A stretch of DNA of 64,000 nt, taken from Polaromonas sp. Lineage in GTDB: Bacteria; Pseudomonadota; Gammaproteobacteria; Burkholderiales; Burkholderiaceae_C. Within the stretch, counting starts at the first letter, position 1. Every line of letters begins with the position of its first letter. The DNA is taken from NCBI RefSeq assembly GCF_013817205.1, contig NZ_JACDDD010000009.1, positions 1 through 64,000 of the forward strand, in the 5' to 3' direction. Under the pieces are notes generated by a model, which saw only the letters and a program-made list of their open reading frames with translations, made no database searches and was not told the DNA's origin. Shown piece after piece: positions 34,529-42,488 of the stretch. The translations under genes and the position numbers were made by a program.

Positions 34529-34996
34529 TCAGGCGAGCTCGTAAAACTGCATCACCACGCGGTCGGGGTGGCGGACGCCGCTGCCGGCAAACATGCGTTC
34601 GGTGATCCAGGCCAGGGCCGGCGACGCCGTTTCAAAACTGGGCGAGCAGCGAAAGTAGATTTGCGCCGGATCGACCGGCTCGCCGCGTACCAGCTTGGCC
34701 ATCAGCGCCGCCGGGCCGGAACGGACAGCGCGATTGCGCACGTAAATCATGTCGCCACCGTCGGTCTCCATCAGGTAGCGCGCATCGAGCTCGGCGAGCC
34801 GGTCGCTCACCAGCAGCTGGAAGTCGGCGCCACCCGCCAGCACGCGCGCGGTCCAGCCATGGCCGGTGGCTTCGCCGCCAAGGATGGGAATCAGCCGGCG
34901 CCGGCCTCGCATGGTCTGGCCGACTTCCTGCGCCTGGCCGACCTGCACGGAAACGTCGGCGAAATGGACGAGCTGAGGTGGGGTGGGCGCGTTCAT
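34529..34996 (-). CDS. DUF3237 family protein
   Basis: 155 residues with the DUF3237 pattern: GRRRLIPILGGEATGHGWTA, DARYLMETDGGDMIYVRNRA, VYFR-like QIYFRCSPSFETASPALAWI and a C-terminal VVMQFYELA. This is a small beta-barrel family of unknown function, often encoded in catabolic settings. The gene follows the zinc-ribbon protein gene by 5 bases on the same strand, so the two are probably cotranscribed. Confidence 0.88.
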   Translation of the reverse strand: MNAPTPPQLVHFADVSVQVGQAQEVGQTMRGRRRLIPILGGEATGHGWTARVLAGGADFQLLVSDRLAELDARYLMETDGGDMIYVRNRAVRSGPAALMAKLVRGEPVDPAQIYFRCSPSFETASPALAWITERMFAGSGVRHPDRVVMQFYELA

Positions 34997-35001
34997 GTTG
35001 C

Positions 35002-37146
35002 TTAGAACAGGTAGCCGCCCACCCGCTGAAGCAGTGATTCGGCTTCAGCATAACGTCCAAGCCCCTGTAACACGCGGGCCATGGCCAGGTCGCTGCGCAC
35101 GATCAGGTCCGTCGCGATGGCGGTGCTTTCCGCGGGGCTCAGGCCGGACGTGGCCTGCGCCATTTTCCGGTAACGCTCGGCACGGGCCGGCAGGCCGCCG
35201 TTGGCGTACAGCAGGGCGAGTTGGGTCAGTGCCTGCGCTTTTTCGAGCCCCGACTTGCTTTCGAGCTGCGACTGCAGGCTGGTCGTCATGGCATCCATTT
35301 GCTCCTGGGCTGCGGCGTCGCCGAGTTGTGCAATGCTGCGCAGCCAGGTCGCCCGTTCCGCCAGATTGCCGTTCTTGCCGGCTTGCGTCAGCGCGGCGTC
35401 AAGACGTTGCAGGGCCTTGTCGGCCTGTCCCAGCTGAAGCTGGACTTGGTGATCCACCGCGTAAAGGCGCAGTTGCGCCCAGGGATCTGCCGCTTGCTTG
35501 ATCAGGTCTTCGATCTGCGCCGCGCTGGCCTGTGCTTTAGACCACATGCCCGCCCGTGCCCGCGCGGCGGTTTCATTGGAAAAAACTTCCGCCATGGAGA
35601 CCGCCAGATCACCCAGCACTGCATTGGGCTGGCCGACGCCGGTTACCGACTTCAGAGATTCGGCCGCAAGCGACAGGAAGGCGCGCGGCACCTCCGGCGG
35701 CAACTGGCCGCCGCGGCTCAGGATAACGGCCGTTTGTCCCAACAATTGGGTGCGTTCGGCAGGGTCAGCCACCGCGAGTATTTTTGTTTTCAGGTCTTCG
35801 ACAGCTTTGCCTGGCGCACCGGCTTCCCGGCGCTGGATCGCCCAGGCCATGGATCTTGTCTCGGCACTTCGCAGGGCGGCCGCTGCCGCAGGCTCGGCCA
35901 CCGGATCGACCGAGGCCATGGCCGCCTTCAGCACGCCCCGGGCGCGTGCTGACTGTCCCAACTCGGCCAAGGTGCGGGCAAATTCGGCCGTCAGCACGAG
36001 TTTGGTCTGTTTGGACACCGTAGGGGTGGCGTCGGTCGAGGCGCCGCCTGTCGGGCCAGCGGCCGAACCCTGGGTGGCAGTGCCGGAAGCACCTGCTGCC
36101 GAATCGATTTTGCTGTCCATGCCGCCTGCGCCGCCTCCAGGCGCGCCGGCTGCCTTGCCGCCCGTGGCCCCGCCTGCAAGTGCCCGTTCAGCCGTGGTGT
36201 TGCCGACGGATTTGCCCAGCACATTGGCGGCAGCGACGGCCTGTTCGAGCGTTAATCCCTTGGCGCCAACGCGTTTGCCGCCTATGGCCTGCATCATGGG
36301 ATCATCAACGTCGGGGTCCCCGGTTGCGTTCGCAGTGGCAGTTGCATCCGCGCCTGCGCCACCTCCGGCCCCGCCTGCGGCCTCACCGCCCTGTGTGGCT
36401 TTATCCAGGCTTTGAGCGGTCATGGCGGCCGGGGCTCCGTCCTTGGCTTTGGCGCTGGTGCCTATGAAGGGAAGCCCCTCTGTCGAGAAGCCCCGGCCAC
36501 CCATGAATGCCAGCGCCACCAGGCCCAGCAGTCCGACGGCCTTGAACAGGCGCGCCGACCCCGGGAACAGGCCCGGTTTTTCCCGCTTGATGCCATATTC
36601 CTTTTCGAGCTCTTCGCGAACTTTTGCACGCACCGACGCTTCCATGAGTTCGCGTGCACGCTTGTCGCTTTCTTTCGCCGATTTGGCCTGGGCGAATTCG
36701 ATCTTGCCGCGCTCCTGCTCCAGCAGCTTGCGCCTGAGCAGGAATTCGTCGGTGACCTTGTCCACAAAAATACCGCAAGCCGGGCACTGTCGGTTTTCGG
36801 GCAACACCACACGTGTATTGCAGGCAGGGCAGGCAAAGGTGCCGTCATAACTGCCTGCCAATGCCGTCTGAATTGTCAGCAGCGGGGTGACGGTCACCAG
36901 CAGCCCGGCCTTGGTGAACTGTTGCTTGGCCAGGTCGGCCTTTTCACGGGTGACGCCCGATCCAATTTTTGCCTGGGGCGACCCCTGAAGCACCTGCATC
37001 AGGCGCTCGATCCGGTCGGGCGCAATGCCCGCGACATCACGCGCCAGCCGCTCGATTTCAGCAAGCCGGGCGCCCGGCGGCACATTGATCATCACATCAA
37101 AAAGCGGGATGGTCGATTCGATGGCTTTTTCAGCAGGTTCAGACAT
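35002..37146 (-). CDS. Multi-domain protein: L7/L12-like fold, zinc ribbon, membrane anchor, helical-repeat C-terminus
   Basis: 714 residues from ATG 37146; the frame stays open to 37200. The first 90 residues (ARLAEIERLARDVAGIAP, GSGVTREKADLAKQQFTKAG) resemble the ribosomal L7/L12 C-terminal fold. Two CPAC motifs 20 residues apart form a zinc ribbon. A charged coiled coil (RKLLEQERGKIEFAQAKSAK onward) precedes one membrane helix (FKAVGLLGLVALAFMGG). A long Gly/Ala/Thr-rich linker leads to some 330 residues of helical TPR-like repeats. I do not recognise the full-length family. The topology suggests a cytosolic sensing head and a periplasmic helical domain, but the orientation is inference. 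Confidence 0.75.
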   Translation of the reverse strand: MSEPAEKAIESTIPLFDVMINVPPGARLAEIERLARDVAGIAPDRIERLMQVLQGSPQAKIGSGVTREKADLAKQQFTKAGLLVTVTPLLTIQTALAGSYDGTFACPACNTRVVLPENRQCPACGIFVDKVTDEFLLRRKLLEQERGKIEFAQAKSAKESDKRARELMEASVRAKVREELEKEYGIKREKPGLFPGSARLFKAVGLLGLVALAFMGGRGFSTEGLPFIGTSAKAKDGAPAAMTAQSLDKATQGGEAAGGAGGGAGADATATANATGDPDVDDPMMQAIGGKRVGAKGLTLEQAVAAANVLGKSVGNTTAERALAGGATGGKAAGAPGGGAGGMDSKIDSAAGASGTATQGSAAGPTGGASTDATPTVSKQTKLVLTAEFARTLAELGQSARARGVLKAAMASVDPVAEPAAAAALRSAETRSMAWAIQRREAGAPGKAVEDLKTKILAVADPAERTQLLGQTAVILSRGGQLPPEVPRAFLSLAAESLKSVTGVGQPNAVLGDLAVSMAEVFSNETAARARAGMWSKAQASAAQIEDLIKQAADPWAQLRLYAVDHQVQLQLGQADKALQRLDAALTQAGKNGNLAERATWLRSIAQLGDAAAQEQMDAMTTSLQSQLESKSGLEKAQALTQLALLYANGGLPARAERYRKMAQATSGLSPAESTAIATDLIVRSDLAMARVLQGLGRYAEAESLLQRVGGYLF

Positions 37147-37267
37147 TCCGGATTCTTGTGGGAGTGAGGCTAAAACCATTGTATCTATGTGTATCTGCAT
37201 GTTCAGGATGGAGGCGTCATGTTTTACCCTGCTGTCAGTGCGATGCCGGACAGGCTAACTCGGCTGG

Positions 37268-37840
37268 TTAAACCAAGCCAAACCATCCGAGCAGTGCGCC
37301 CGCGCCCAGCAGCCACAGCAGGTGCAAGCGGGTGCGCCAGACGATGGCTGCCGTGACAGCCGCCAGCAGGGGCACGCGCCAGTCGCTGAGGCTGTGGACG
37401 CTGGCACCAGCCAGAATCCAGCCGGTGGCGATCAACAAGGCGATCACGATGGGTGCCATGCCTTGCTTGAATGCTCGCACCCAGCGCAGGTTGCGGTTGC
37501 GGTGGCCCCAACTGGCGGCCAGGTAGGTGAGGGTGGTGCTGGGCAGCATGATGCCCAGCATGGTGACCAGCACGCCGACCAGGCCCACCATCGGGCCGCC
37601 AGCGTTCAGGCCTACGTGCCAGCCCATCAGTGCCACAAACAACACATTGGGTCCTGGCGCGGCCTGCGCGATCGCGACCGAGGCGTTGAACTGAGAGGCG
37701 CTCAGCCAGTGGTGATCGTCCACGAGGTAACGGTGCATGTCTGGCGCGGTGGTGATGGCGCCGCCCACCGACAGCAGCGACAAAATCATGAAGTGACCGA
37801 ACAGCGCCAGCCAGTCGCTCCATTGCAAAGTGATGTCCAT
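37268..37840 (-). CDS. Chromate transporter, second half (CHR domain)
   Basis: 190 residues from ATG 37840, with five to six hydrophobic segments and one CHR domain: GHFMILSLLSVGGAITTAPD and AQAAPGPNVLFVALMGWHVG. Short-chain CHR proteins work as pairs, and the other half begins 11 bases upstream. Family members export chromate; other anions are possible. Confidence 0.9.
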   Translation of the reverse strand: MDITLQWSDWLALFGHFMILSLLSVGGAITTAPDMHRYLVDDHHWLSASQFNASVAIAQAAPGPNVLFVALMGWHVGLNAGGPMVGLVGVLVTMLGIMLPSTTLTYLAASWGHRNRNLRWVRAFKQGMAPIVIALLIATGWILAGASVHSLSDWRVPLLAAVTAAIVWRTRLHLLWLLGAGALLGWFGLV

Positions 37841-37851
37841 CGGTCCGGCCT

Positions 37852-38436
37852 TTATCGGTCCAGTTTTTGGTAGGTCAGGGTGCAGGCGGCGACCCCAAGG
37901 CCCAGCAGCACGTAGAGGAGGGGCAGGCGCAGCAGCGCGATGCCGGTAAAGCACAACAAGGCCAGCGCAGTGCACAGCGGCAGGCCGAGCGGGTGGCTTT
38001 TCAGTGCCCCCATCAGCTTGAGCCCGGTAGCAGCAATCAGGCCGGCGGCCACCGCACCCATGCCGCGCAGCGCCCCCGCCACCCCCGGATGTCCGGCGAA
38101 CTGCGCATATACCAGCGCCAGCATCAGCACCACCAGCAAGGGGACGGTCAGCATGCCAGCAAGCGCGGCCATGGCGCCGCGCAGGCCGAAATAGCGGTGA
38201 CCAATCATCAGCGAAAGGTTGACCACATTGGGGCCGGGCATGATCTGCGCCACGGCCCATTCCTCGACAAACTCCTCGCGCGTCATCCAGCGTTTTTTCT
38301 CGACCAGCTCGCGCTGCACCACGGCCAGCACGCCGCCGAAGCCCTGCAGCGCCAGCAGGGTGAAGGAGACAAACAGGTCAGTCAGGGATTGGGGTTGCGG
38401 ACGGGGTTCGTCTTCGTCGGTGGGCGCGGCGGTCAT
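37852..38436 (-). CDS. Chromate transporter, first half (CHR domain)
   Basis: 194 residues from ATG 38436; an earlier start at 38475 is open. CHR signatures: FVSFTLLALQGFGGVLAVVQ and AVAQIMPGPNVVNLSLMIGH. The PGPN motif is shared with the downstream half, consistent with an ancestral duplication that stayed split. The two genes form an operon. Confidence 0.9.
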   Translation of the reverse strand: MTAAPTDEDEPRPQPQSLTDLFVSFTLLALQGFGGVLAVVQRELVEKKRWMTREEFVEEWAVAQIMPGPNVVNLSLMIGHRYFGLRGAMAALAGMLTVPLLVVLMLALVYAQFAGHPGVAGALRGMGAVAAGLIAATGLKLMGALKSHPLGLPLCTALALLCFTGIALLRLPLLYVLLGLGVAACTLTYQKLDR

Positions 38437-38492
38437 GGGTGGATTATCGCCGCGCCGGCGCTGTCTGGACGGCACGCCGGATACGCGGAAAC

Positions 38493-38544
38493 GCTATAAA
38501 AATAGTAGCTGCTTGCGCCCGCCAATCAAGGGCTGGAAGGCTCA
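38493..38544 (+). repeat. Dispersed palindromic repeat copy
   Basis: GCTATAAAAATAGTAGC hairpin, then TGCTTGCGCCCGCCAATCAA and GGGCTGGAAGGCTC. It lies between the chrA pair and the MarR-GNAT gene. Confidence 0.8.
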
Positions 38545-38584
38545 ATGATTCCGCAACCAGAATAGGCAGAGCGTTGCTTGCCGT

Positions 38585-39538
38585 TCACAGCTTGAGCTCC
38601 CAGGTCTCGCCGATCAGGTCCTTGCCGAAGCCGGTATAGGGGTCGCTTTTGACAAGTTTGAAGCCGCGCCGTGCGTAGATGTCGCGGGCGCTGCCCAAGC
38701 AGCTGTTGGTCCAGAGCACCATCTTCTTGTAGCCCTTGCTGCGCGCAAAGGCGATGCACTCGTCGGTCAATAGTCCGCCCAGTCCCCGGCCGCGCGCCTG
38801 CGCCGTCAGGAGCAGCATGCGCAACTGGGCCACGGTCGGCGACTTGCGCACGACGAACACCGATCCCACGCGCTGCCCGTCCAGCTCCGCGATCCAGCAG
38901 CGTTCCCAGGCCGGCTGATGCTTGCGCAGGTAGCTGGCCACGATGTCTGCCACCAACGCTTCGAACTCGCTGTGCCAGCCGTACTCGCGCGCGTAAATTT
39001 CGCCGTGTTGTTGCACCACCCAGCTCATGTCGCCGGGTTGCGGATCGCGCAGCACCACGCCAGAGGTCGTTCGGGCTGGCGCCGGATTGAGCAGGCGCTG
39101 CACCGTGGCCAGCGCATCGGTCAGCGCCTGCTGCGCGGGCGCGCTCAGGGGCGCGAGCAGGGCTGCGGCCTCGTCGCGCGAGCGTTGCTGCAGCGGCGCA
39201 AACACATGGTAGCCGGCCTCAGTCAGGCGCAGCAGGCTTTGCCGGGCATCGGCAGGTGAGGCCGAGCGAACCATCCAACCCTTGTTTTCAAACCGGCGCA
39301 GGATGCGACTCAGATAGCCGGCGTCCAGCGCCAGATCGCGACCGAGTTCGCTGGCCGTCGGCTGGTCGCGGTGGGCCAGTTCGTAAAGCACGCGCACCTC
39401 GGTCAATGAAAACTCGCTGCCAAGGTAAGGGGCCAGCACGCCAATACGCTGCGTGTAGAAGCGGTTGAACCCGCGCACGGCCTTCACGTGGGCGGCGGGC
39501 ACGGGAGGAAAGGTGGCGGCTTGCATCGCTGCCATCAT
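38585..39538 (-). CDS. MarR-GNAT fusion: transcriptional regulator with acetyltransferase domain
   Basis: 317 residues. Residues 15-150 form a MarR winged helix (FSLTEVRVLYELAHRDQPTA, ELGRDLALDAGYLSRILRRF, ENKGWMVRSASPADARQSLL). Residues 160-317 form a GNAT fold with the acetyl-CoA loop LLLTAQARGRGLGGLL and YARRGFKLVKSDPYTGFGKD. This fusion is a recurring family; the acetyl acceptor is unknown. The next MarR gene starts further upstream on the same strand, so two MarR-type proteins are consecutive. Confidence 0.92.
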   Translation of the reverse strand: MMAAMQAATFPPVPAAHVKAVRGFNRFYTQRIGVLAPYLGSEFSLTEVRVLYELAHRDQPTASELGRDLALDAGYLSRILRRFENKGWMVRSASPADARQSLLRLTEAGYHVFAPLQQRSRDEAAALLAPLSAPAQQALTDALATVQRLLNPAPARTTSGVVLRDPQPGDMSWVVQQHGEIYAREYGWHSEFEALVADIVASYLRKHQPAWERCWIAELDGQRVGSVFVVRKSPTVAQLRMLLLTAQARGRGLGGLLTDECIAFARSKGYKKMVLWTNSCLGSARDIYARRGFKLVKSDPYTGFGKDLIGETWELKL

Positions 39539-39558
39539 CCTAAAATTGTTTGACTAAG

Positions 39559-40047
39559 TCAAGTAATTGATGGATGGCCTGCGCCCGCGACACCGCGGCT
39601 GATCAGGGTGCGCAGAATTTTTTTCAACGCCATGACGTCGCGCTGGCTGAAGCCCTGGAGCAGGGTGTTTTCGTGCACCTTGGCTTGTGCCAGCAGTGCA
39701 GCCACGGTATCGCGCCCCCGTTGCGTCTCAAAAACTAGGGTGCGCCGGGCGTCGGCCGGATCGGCGCCGCGCCGAACCCAGCCGGCTTTTTCCATGCGCT
39801 GGACAAGCTTGGTCAGGGTCGGTTGCTGGGCCAGGATCTCGCGCGCCAGCTCGCCAATGGTCAGGCCGTCACCGTCTGACAGTGTGGCCAGCAGGCGCCA
39901 TTCGAGCGAACCCAGGCCGGTCGCCTGCACCTGGGCGTGAAATTCCCGGTACACGGTGTGGCTGGCGCGCGCCAGCAGGTAAGAGAGGTAGTCGTCAATG
40001 AACTTGCCGGGTGGAGCGGGGCAGTCCGGTGCGGGTTTTCGGCTCAA
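39559..40047 (-). CDS. MarR-family regulator, probable controller of the adjacent catabolic operon
   Basis: 162 residues. I chose the TTG at 40047 because GAAGG lies just upstream and because the reading in front of it has no Met before the conserved region. The winged-helix core is LGSLEWRLLATLSDGDGLTI, GELAREILAQQPTLTKLVQR and MEKAGWVRRGADPADARRTL. It is divergent from the flavin reductase-NicX-like operon, and a 12-bp palindrome lies in the shared 63-base gap. Pyridine catabolic clusters are often controlled by MarR repressors (NicR, PicR), which fits the context. Confidence 0.88.
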   Translation of the reverse strand: MSRKPAPDCPAPPGKFIDDYLSYLLARASHTVYREFHAQVQATGLGSLEWRLLATLSDGDGLTIGELAREILAQQPTLTKLVQRMEKAGWVRRGADPADARRTLVFETQRGRDTVAALLAQAKVHENTLLQGFSQRDVMALKKILRTLISRGVAGAGHPSIT

Positions 40048-40085
40048 GGCAGGCCTTCGATGGAGTTGAGGTGCTTGTGATTTAC

Positions 40086-40097
40086 ATGAATATTCAT
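40086..40097. promoter_or_regulatory. Palindromic MarR operator candidate
   Basis: ATGAATATTCAT is a perfect 12-bp palindrome midway between the MarR start and the flavin reductase start. It overlaps an AT-rich stretch (CATATATTAT) that could be the operon -10 region. Confidence 0.6.
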
Positions 40098-40110
40098 ATA
40101 TTATCGGCAG

Positions 40111-40629
40111 ATGAATGCTGCCTTGCAAGCCATCCCGCAGATTGCCCCGCCACTGGACAGCCGGGCGCTGCGTACGGCGCTGGGCCAGTTCGCCACCGGC
40201 ATCACAGTGGTGACCACACGCGCTGCGGACGGCGCTTTGGTCGGCCTCACCGTCAATTCTTTTTCGGCCTTGTCCCTGGAGCCGCCAATGATCCTCTGGT
40301 CGCTGCGTTGCAGCTCGCCCAGCCTGCCGGTGTTTGAAGCTGCGGAACGGTTTGTCGTCAACGTGCTGGCCGAGGCGCAAGTCGAAGTCTCGCGCAGGTT
40401 TGCCCTGCCGGTGGCCGACAAGTTTGAAGGCGTGGCGCATGCTGAAAACGTCTGGGGCCAGCCTTTGTTGCACGGCGCCGCTGCCTGGTTTGAATGCCGC
40501 ATCCTGTCGCGGCAGGTGGCGGGGGACCATTGCCTGTTTATTGCTGAGGTCGAGCGGTTCACTTCGTCGGAAGCGACGCCGCTGCTCTTTCATGCGGGCG
40601 GCTATTTCGCCCTCGGTTCACGCCTTTAA
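40111..40629 (+). CDS. Flavin reductase (HpaC/DIM6-NTAB family)
   Basis: 172 residues. Family blocks: LRTALGQFATGITVVTTRA, VGLTVNSFSALSLEPPMILW, FEAAERFVVNVLAEAQVEVS and the C-terminal GGYFAL. It supplies reduced FMN/FAD to a separate oxygenase component. In this operon the acyl-CoA-dehydrogenase-fold protein at 42489 is the likely recipient. It is the first gene of a five-gene run with gaps of 3-15 bases. Confidence 0.92.
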   Translation: MNAALQAIPQIAPPLDSRALRTALGQFATGITVVTTRAADGALVGLTVNSFSALSLEPPMILWSLRCSSPSLPVFEAAERFVVNVLAEAQVEVSRRFALPVADKFEGVAHAENVWGQPLLHGAAAWFECRILSRQVAGDHCLFIAEVERFTSSEATPLLFHAGGYFALGSRL

Positions 40630-40640
40630 CAAGGAATTGC

Positions 40641-41687
40641 ATGCTGCAGGAACGCATCGAAGCCCGCTGGATAGACTGTTTTGCCGATACCTTTGCGCTT
40701 TGCGACGTGAAGCGCGGCGACACGGCCGCCATCCTGTCGGAGACGCAATCGCGGCCGGTCAATGTGCAACTCGCCGAATTGGCGCTAGCACGCCTGGGCG
40801 CGCGGGCCTTTCACTTGATGCTACCCACCCCCCGGCTGGCCGCTCCGGTGCCGGTGCGTTCCACCGGCGCATCGGACGCCATCGGGCAGCTCGCGCCGGT
40901 GGTTCAGGCGCTGGCTGCCTGCACGTTTGTAGCGGACCTGACGGTGGAGGGTCTGCTGCATGCGGCTGAACTGCCTGCCATCCTGCAGGGCGGTGCCCGG
41001 GTGTTGATGGTGTCCAACGAACATCCTGAAATCCTCGAGCGCTGCGTGCCCGATCCGACACTCGAGCCCAAGGTCAAGGCCGGCATCAAGCTGCTCAGGA
41101 ATGCCAAGGCCATGCACGTGACTTCCAGCGCAGGCACAGACCTGCGCGTTTCGCTGGCCGGCGCGCAGGCCGGCGGCGGCTGGGGCTACACCGCCCGACC
41201 CGGCACGATTTCGCACTGGCCGGGTGGCCTGTGCCTGGCTTTTCCGGCCAGAGGCAGCGTTAACGGGACCCTGGTGCTGGCCCCAGGCGACGTCAACCTG
41301 ACCTTCAAGCGTTACCTCGAGCAGCCGGTCGTGCTGACGATAAAAGACGATTTTGTGACCGACATCGCCGGGCAACACGTCGACGCCGAGTTGATGCGCA
41401 GCTACTGGGCGGCGTGGGGCGACCGCGAAGCCTACGCGGTGTCGCACGTGGGCTGGGGCATGAACCCGAAGGCGCGCTGGGATGCCATGACCATGTACGA
41501 CAAGAAGGATTTCAACGGCACAGAGCTGCGTGCCTTTGCAGGCAACTTCCTGTATTCAACCGGCGCCAACGAAGTCGCCGGCCGCCACACATTGGGGCAT
41601 TTCGACCTGCCGTTGCGAGGCTGCACCGTGACGCTCGATGGCCAGGTGGTGGTGGACGCAGGAAGTCTTGTCGGTGAGTTGGCCTGA
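40641..41687 (+). CDS. NicX-like 2,5-dihydroxypyridine 5,6-dioxygenase family protein
   Basis: 348 residues, M29-peptidase-like fold. I recognise close resemblance to NicX of the nicotinate pathway: RNAKAMHVTSSAGTDLRV, HWPGGLCLAFP, LRSYW-like LMRSYWAAWGDREAYAVSHV, GWGMNPKARWDAM, RAFAGNFLYSTGANEVAG and GHFDLPLRGCTV. The three positions matching the NicX iron ligands are kept (His269, His320, Asp322). NicX opens the ring of 2,5-dihydroxypyridine to N-formylmaleamate. The actual substrate here may differ, because the neighbours include a CoA ligase that the nicotinate pathway does not have. Confidence 0.85.
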   Translation: MLQERIEARWIDCFADTFALCDVKRGDTAAILSETQSRPVNVQLAELALARLGARAFHLMLPTPRLAAPVPVRSTGASDAIGQLAPVVQALAACTFVADLTVEGLLHAAELPAILQGGARVLMVSNEHPEILERCVPDPTLEPKVKAGIKLLRNAKAMHVTSSAGTDLRVSLAGAQAGGGWGYTARPGTISHWPGGLCLAFPARGSVNGTLVLAPGDVNLTFKRYLEQPVVLTIKDDFVTDIAGQHVDAELMRSYWAAWGDREAYAVSHVGWGMNPKARWDAMTMYDKKDFNGTELRAFAGNFLYSTGANEVAGRHTLGHFDLPLRGCTVTLDGQVVVDAGSLVGELA

Positions 41688-41690
41688 GCC

Positions 41691-42473
41691 ATGAGCTTGC
41701 CCGCATATTTTGAGCAAGGCGACGGTGATACCGCCATTTTTTTGCTGCACGGTGTGGGTGGTGGCAAAGCGGCCTGGGTGCACAACCAGCCGGTATTGGC
41801 GGCAGCGGATTACAAAACGGTCGCCTGGGATATGCCGGGTTATGGCGACTCCCGGGCGATTTTGCCGTGTACCAACGCGCTGCTGGCCGATGCGCTGAGA
41901 ACATTGATGGCCCATATCGGCGCCAAACGCAATGTGCTGCTGGGCCACAGCATGGGCGGCATGATTGCGCAGGAACTGGCCGCGTTACATCCCTCACTGG
42001 TGCACGGACTGGTGCTCTACAGCACGTCACCGGCCTTCGGCAAGCCGGATGGCGCTTGGCAGCAGCAGTTCCTGCAAAGCCGCTTTTCCCCGCTGGATCA
42101 AGGCCTGGGCATGGACGGACTGGCCGAAAAAATCGTGCCGGCCATGTTTGCCCCCGGTGCGGGTCCGTCGCGACTCGCCGAGGCCACCAGCTTGATGAGC
42201 CGCGTGCCCGCAGACAGCTACCGGGCTGCGCTCTCGGCCATTGTTTCCTTCAACCGGCTGGCTGCGCTCGGCGACATTGCCGTGCCCACCCTGTGCCTGG
42301 CCGGTGAACTGGACCTCAATGCACCGCCGGCGGTCGTGGAAAAAATGGCCAACCGCATCCCCGGCGCGCAATACGCATGCCTTCCCGGCGTGGGCCATAT
42401 CTCCAACATCGAGCGCCCCGTGCTGTTCAACAGCGCGGTGCTGGATTTCCTGAAGCACCACTTTCCGACCTGA
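41691..42473 (+). CDS. Alpha/beta hydrolase, candidate deformylase (NicD-like context)
   Basis: 260 residues. Oxyanion loop LLHGVGGGKAAW, nucleophile elbow GHSMGG (Ser87), acid in LAGELDLNAPP, and His in GVGHISNIERP give a complete triad. It starts 3 bases after the NicX-like gene. In nicotinate and picolinate clusters the NicX product is cleaved by an alpha/beta hydrolase (N-formylmaleamate deformylase), so the same step is the first hypothesis. Sequence alone cannot separate this from a CoA-thioesterase or ring-cleavage hydrolase. Confidence 0.85.
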   Translation: MSLPAYFEQGDGDTAIFLLHGVGGGKAAWVHNQPVLAAADYKTVAWDMPGYGDSRAILPCTNALLADALRTLMAHIGAKRNVLLGHSMGGMIAQELAALHPSLVHGLVLYSTSPAFGKPDGAWQQQFLQSRFSPLDQGLGMDGLAEKIVPAMFAPGAGPSRLAEATSLMSRVPADSYRAALSAIVSFNRLAALGDIAVPTLCLAGELDLNAPPAVVEKMANRIPGAQYACLPGVGHISNIERPVLFNSAVLDFLKHHFPT

Positions 42474-42488
42474 ACCGAGGACCCTGCC

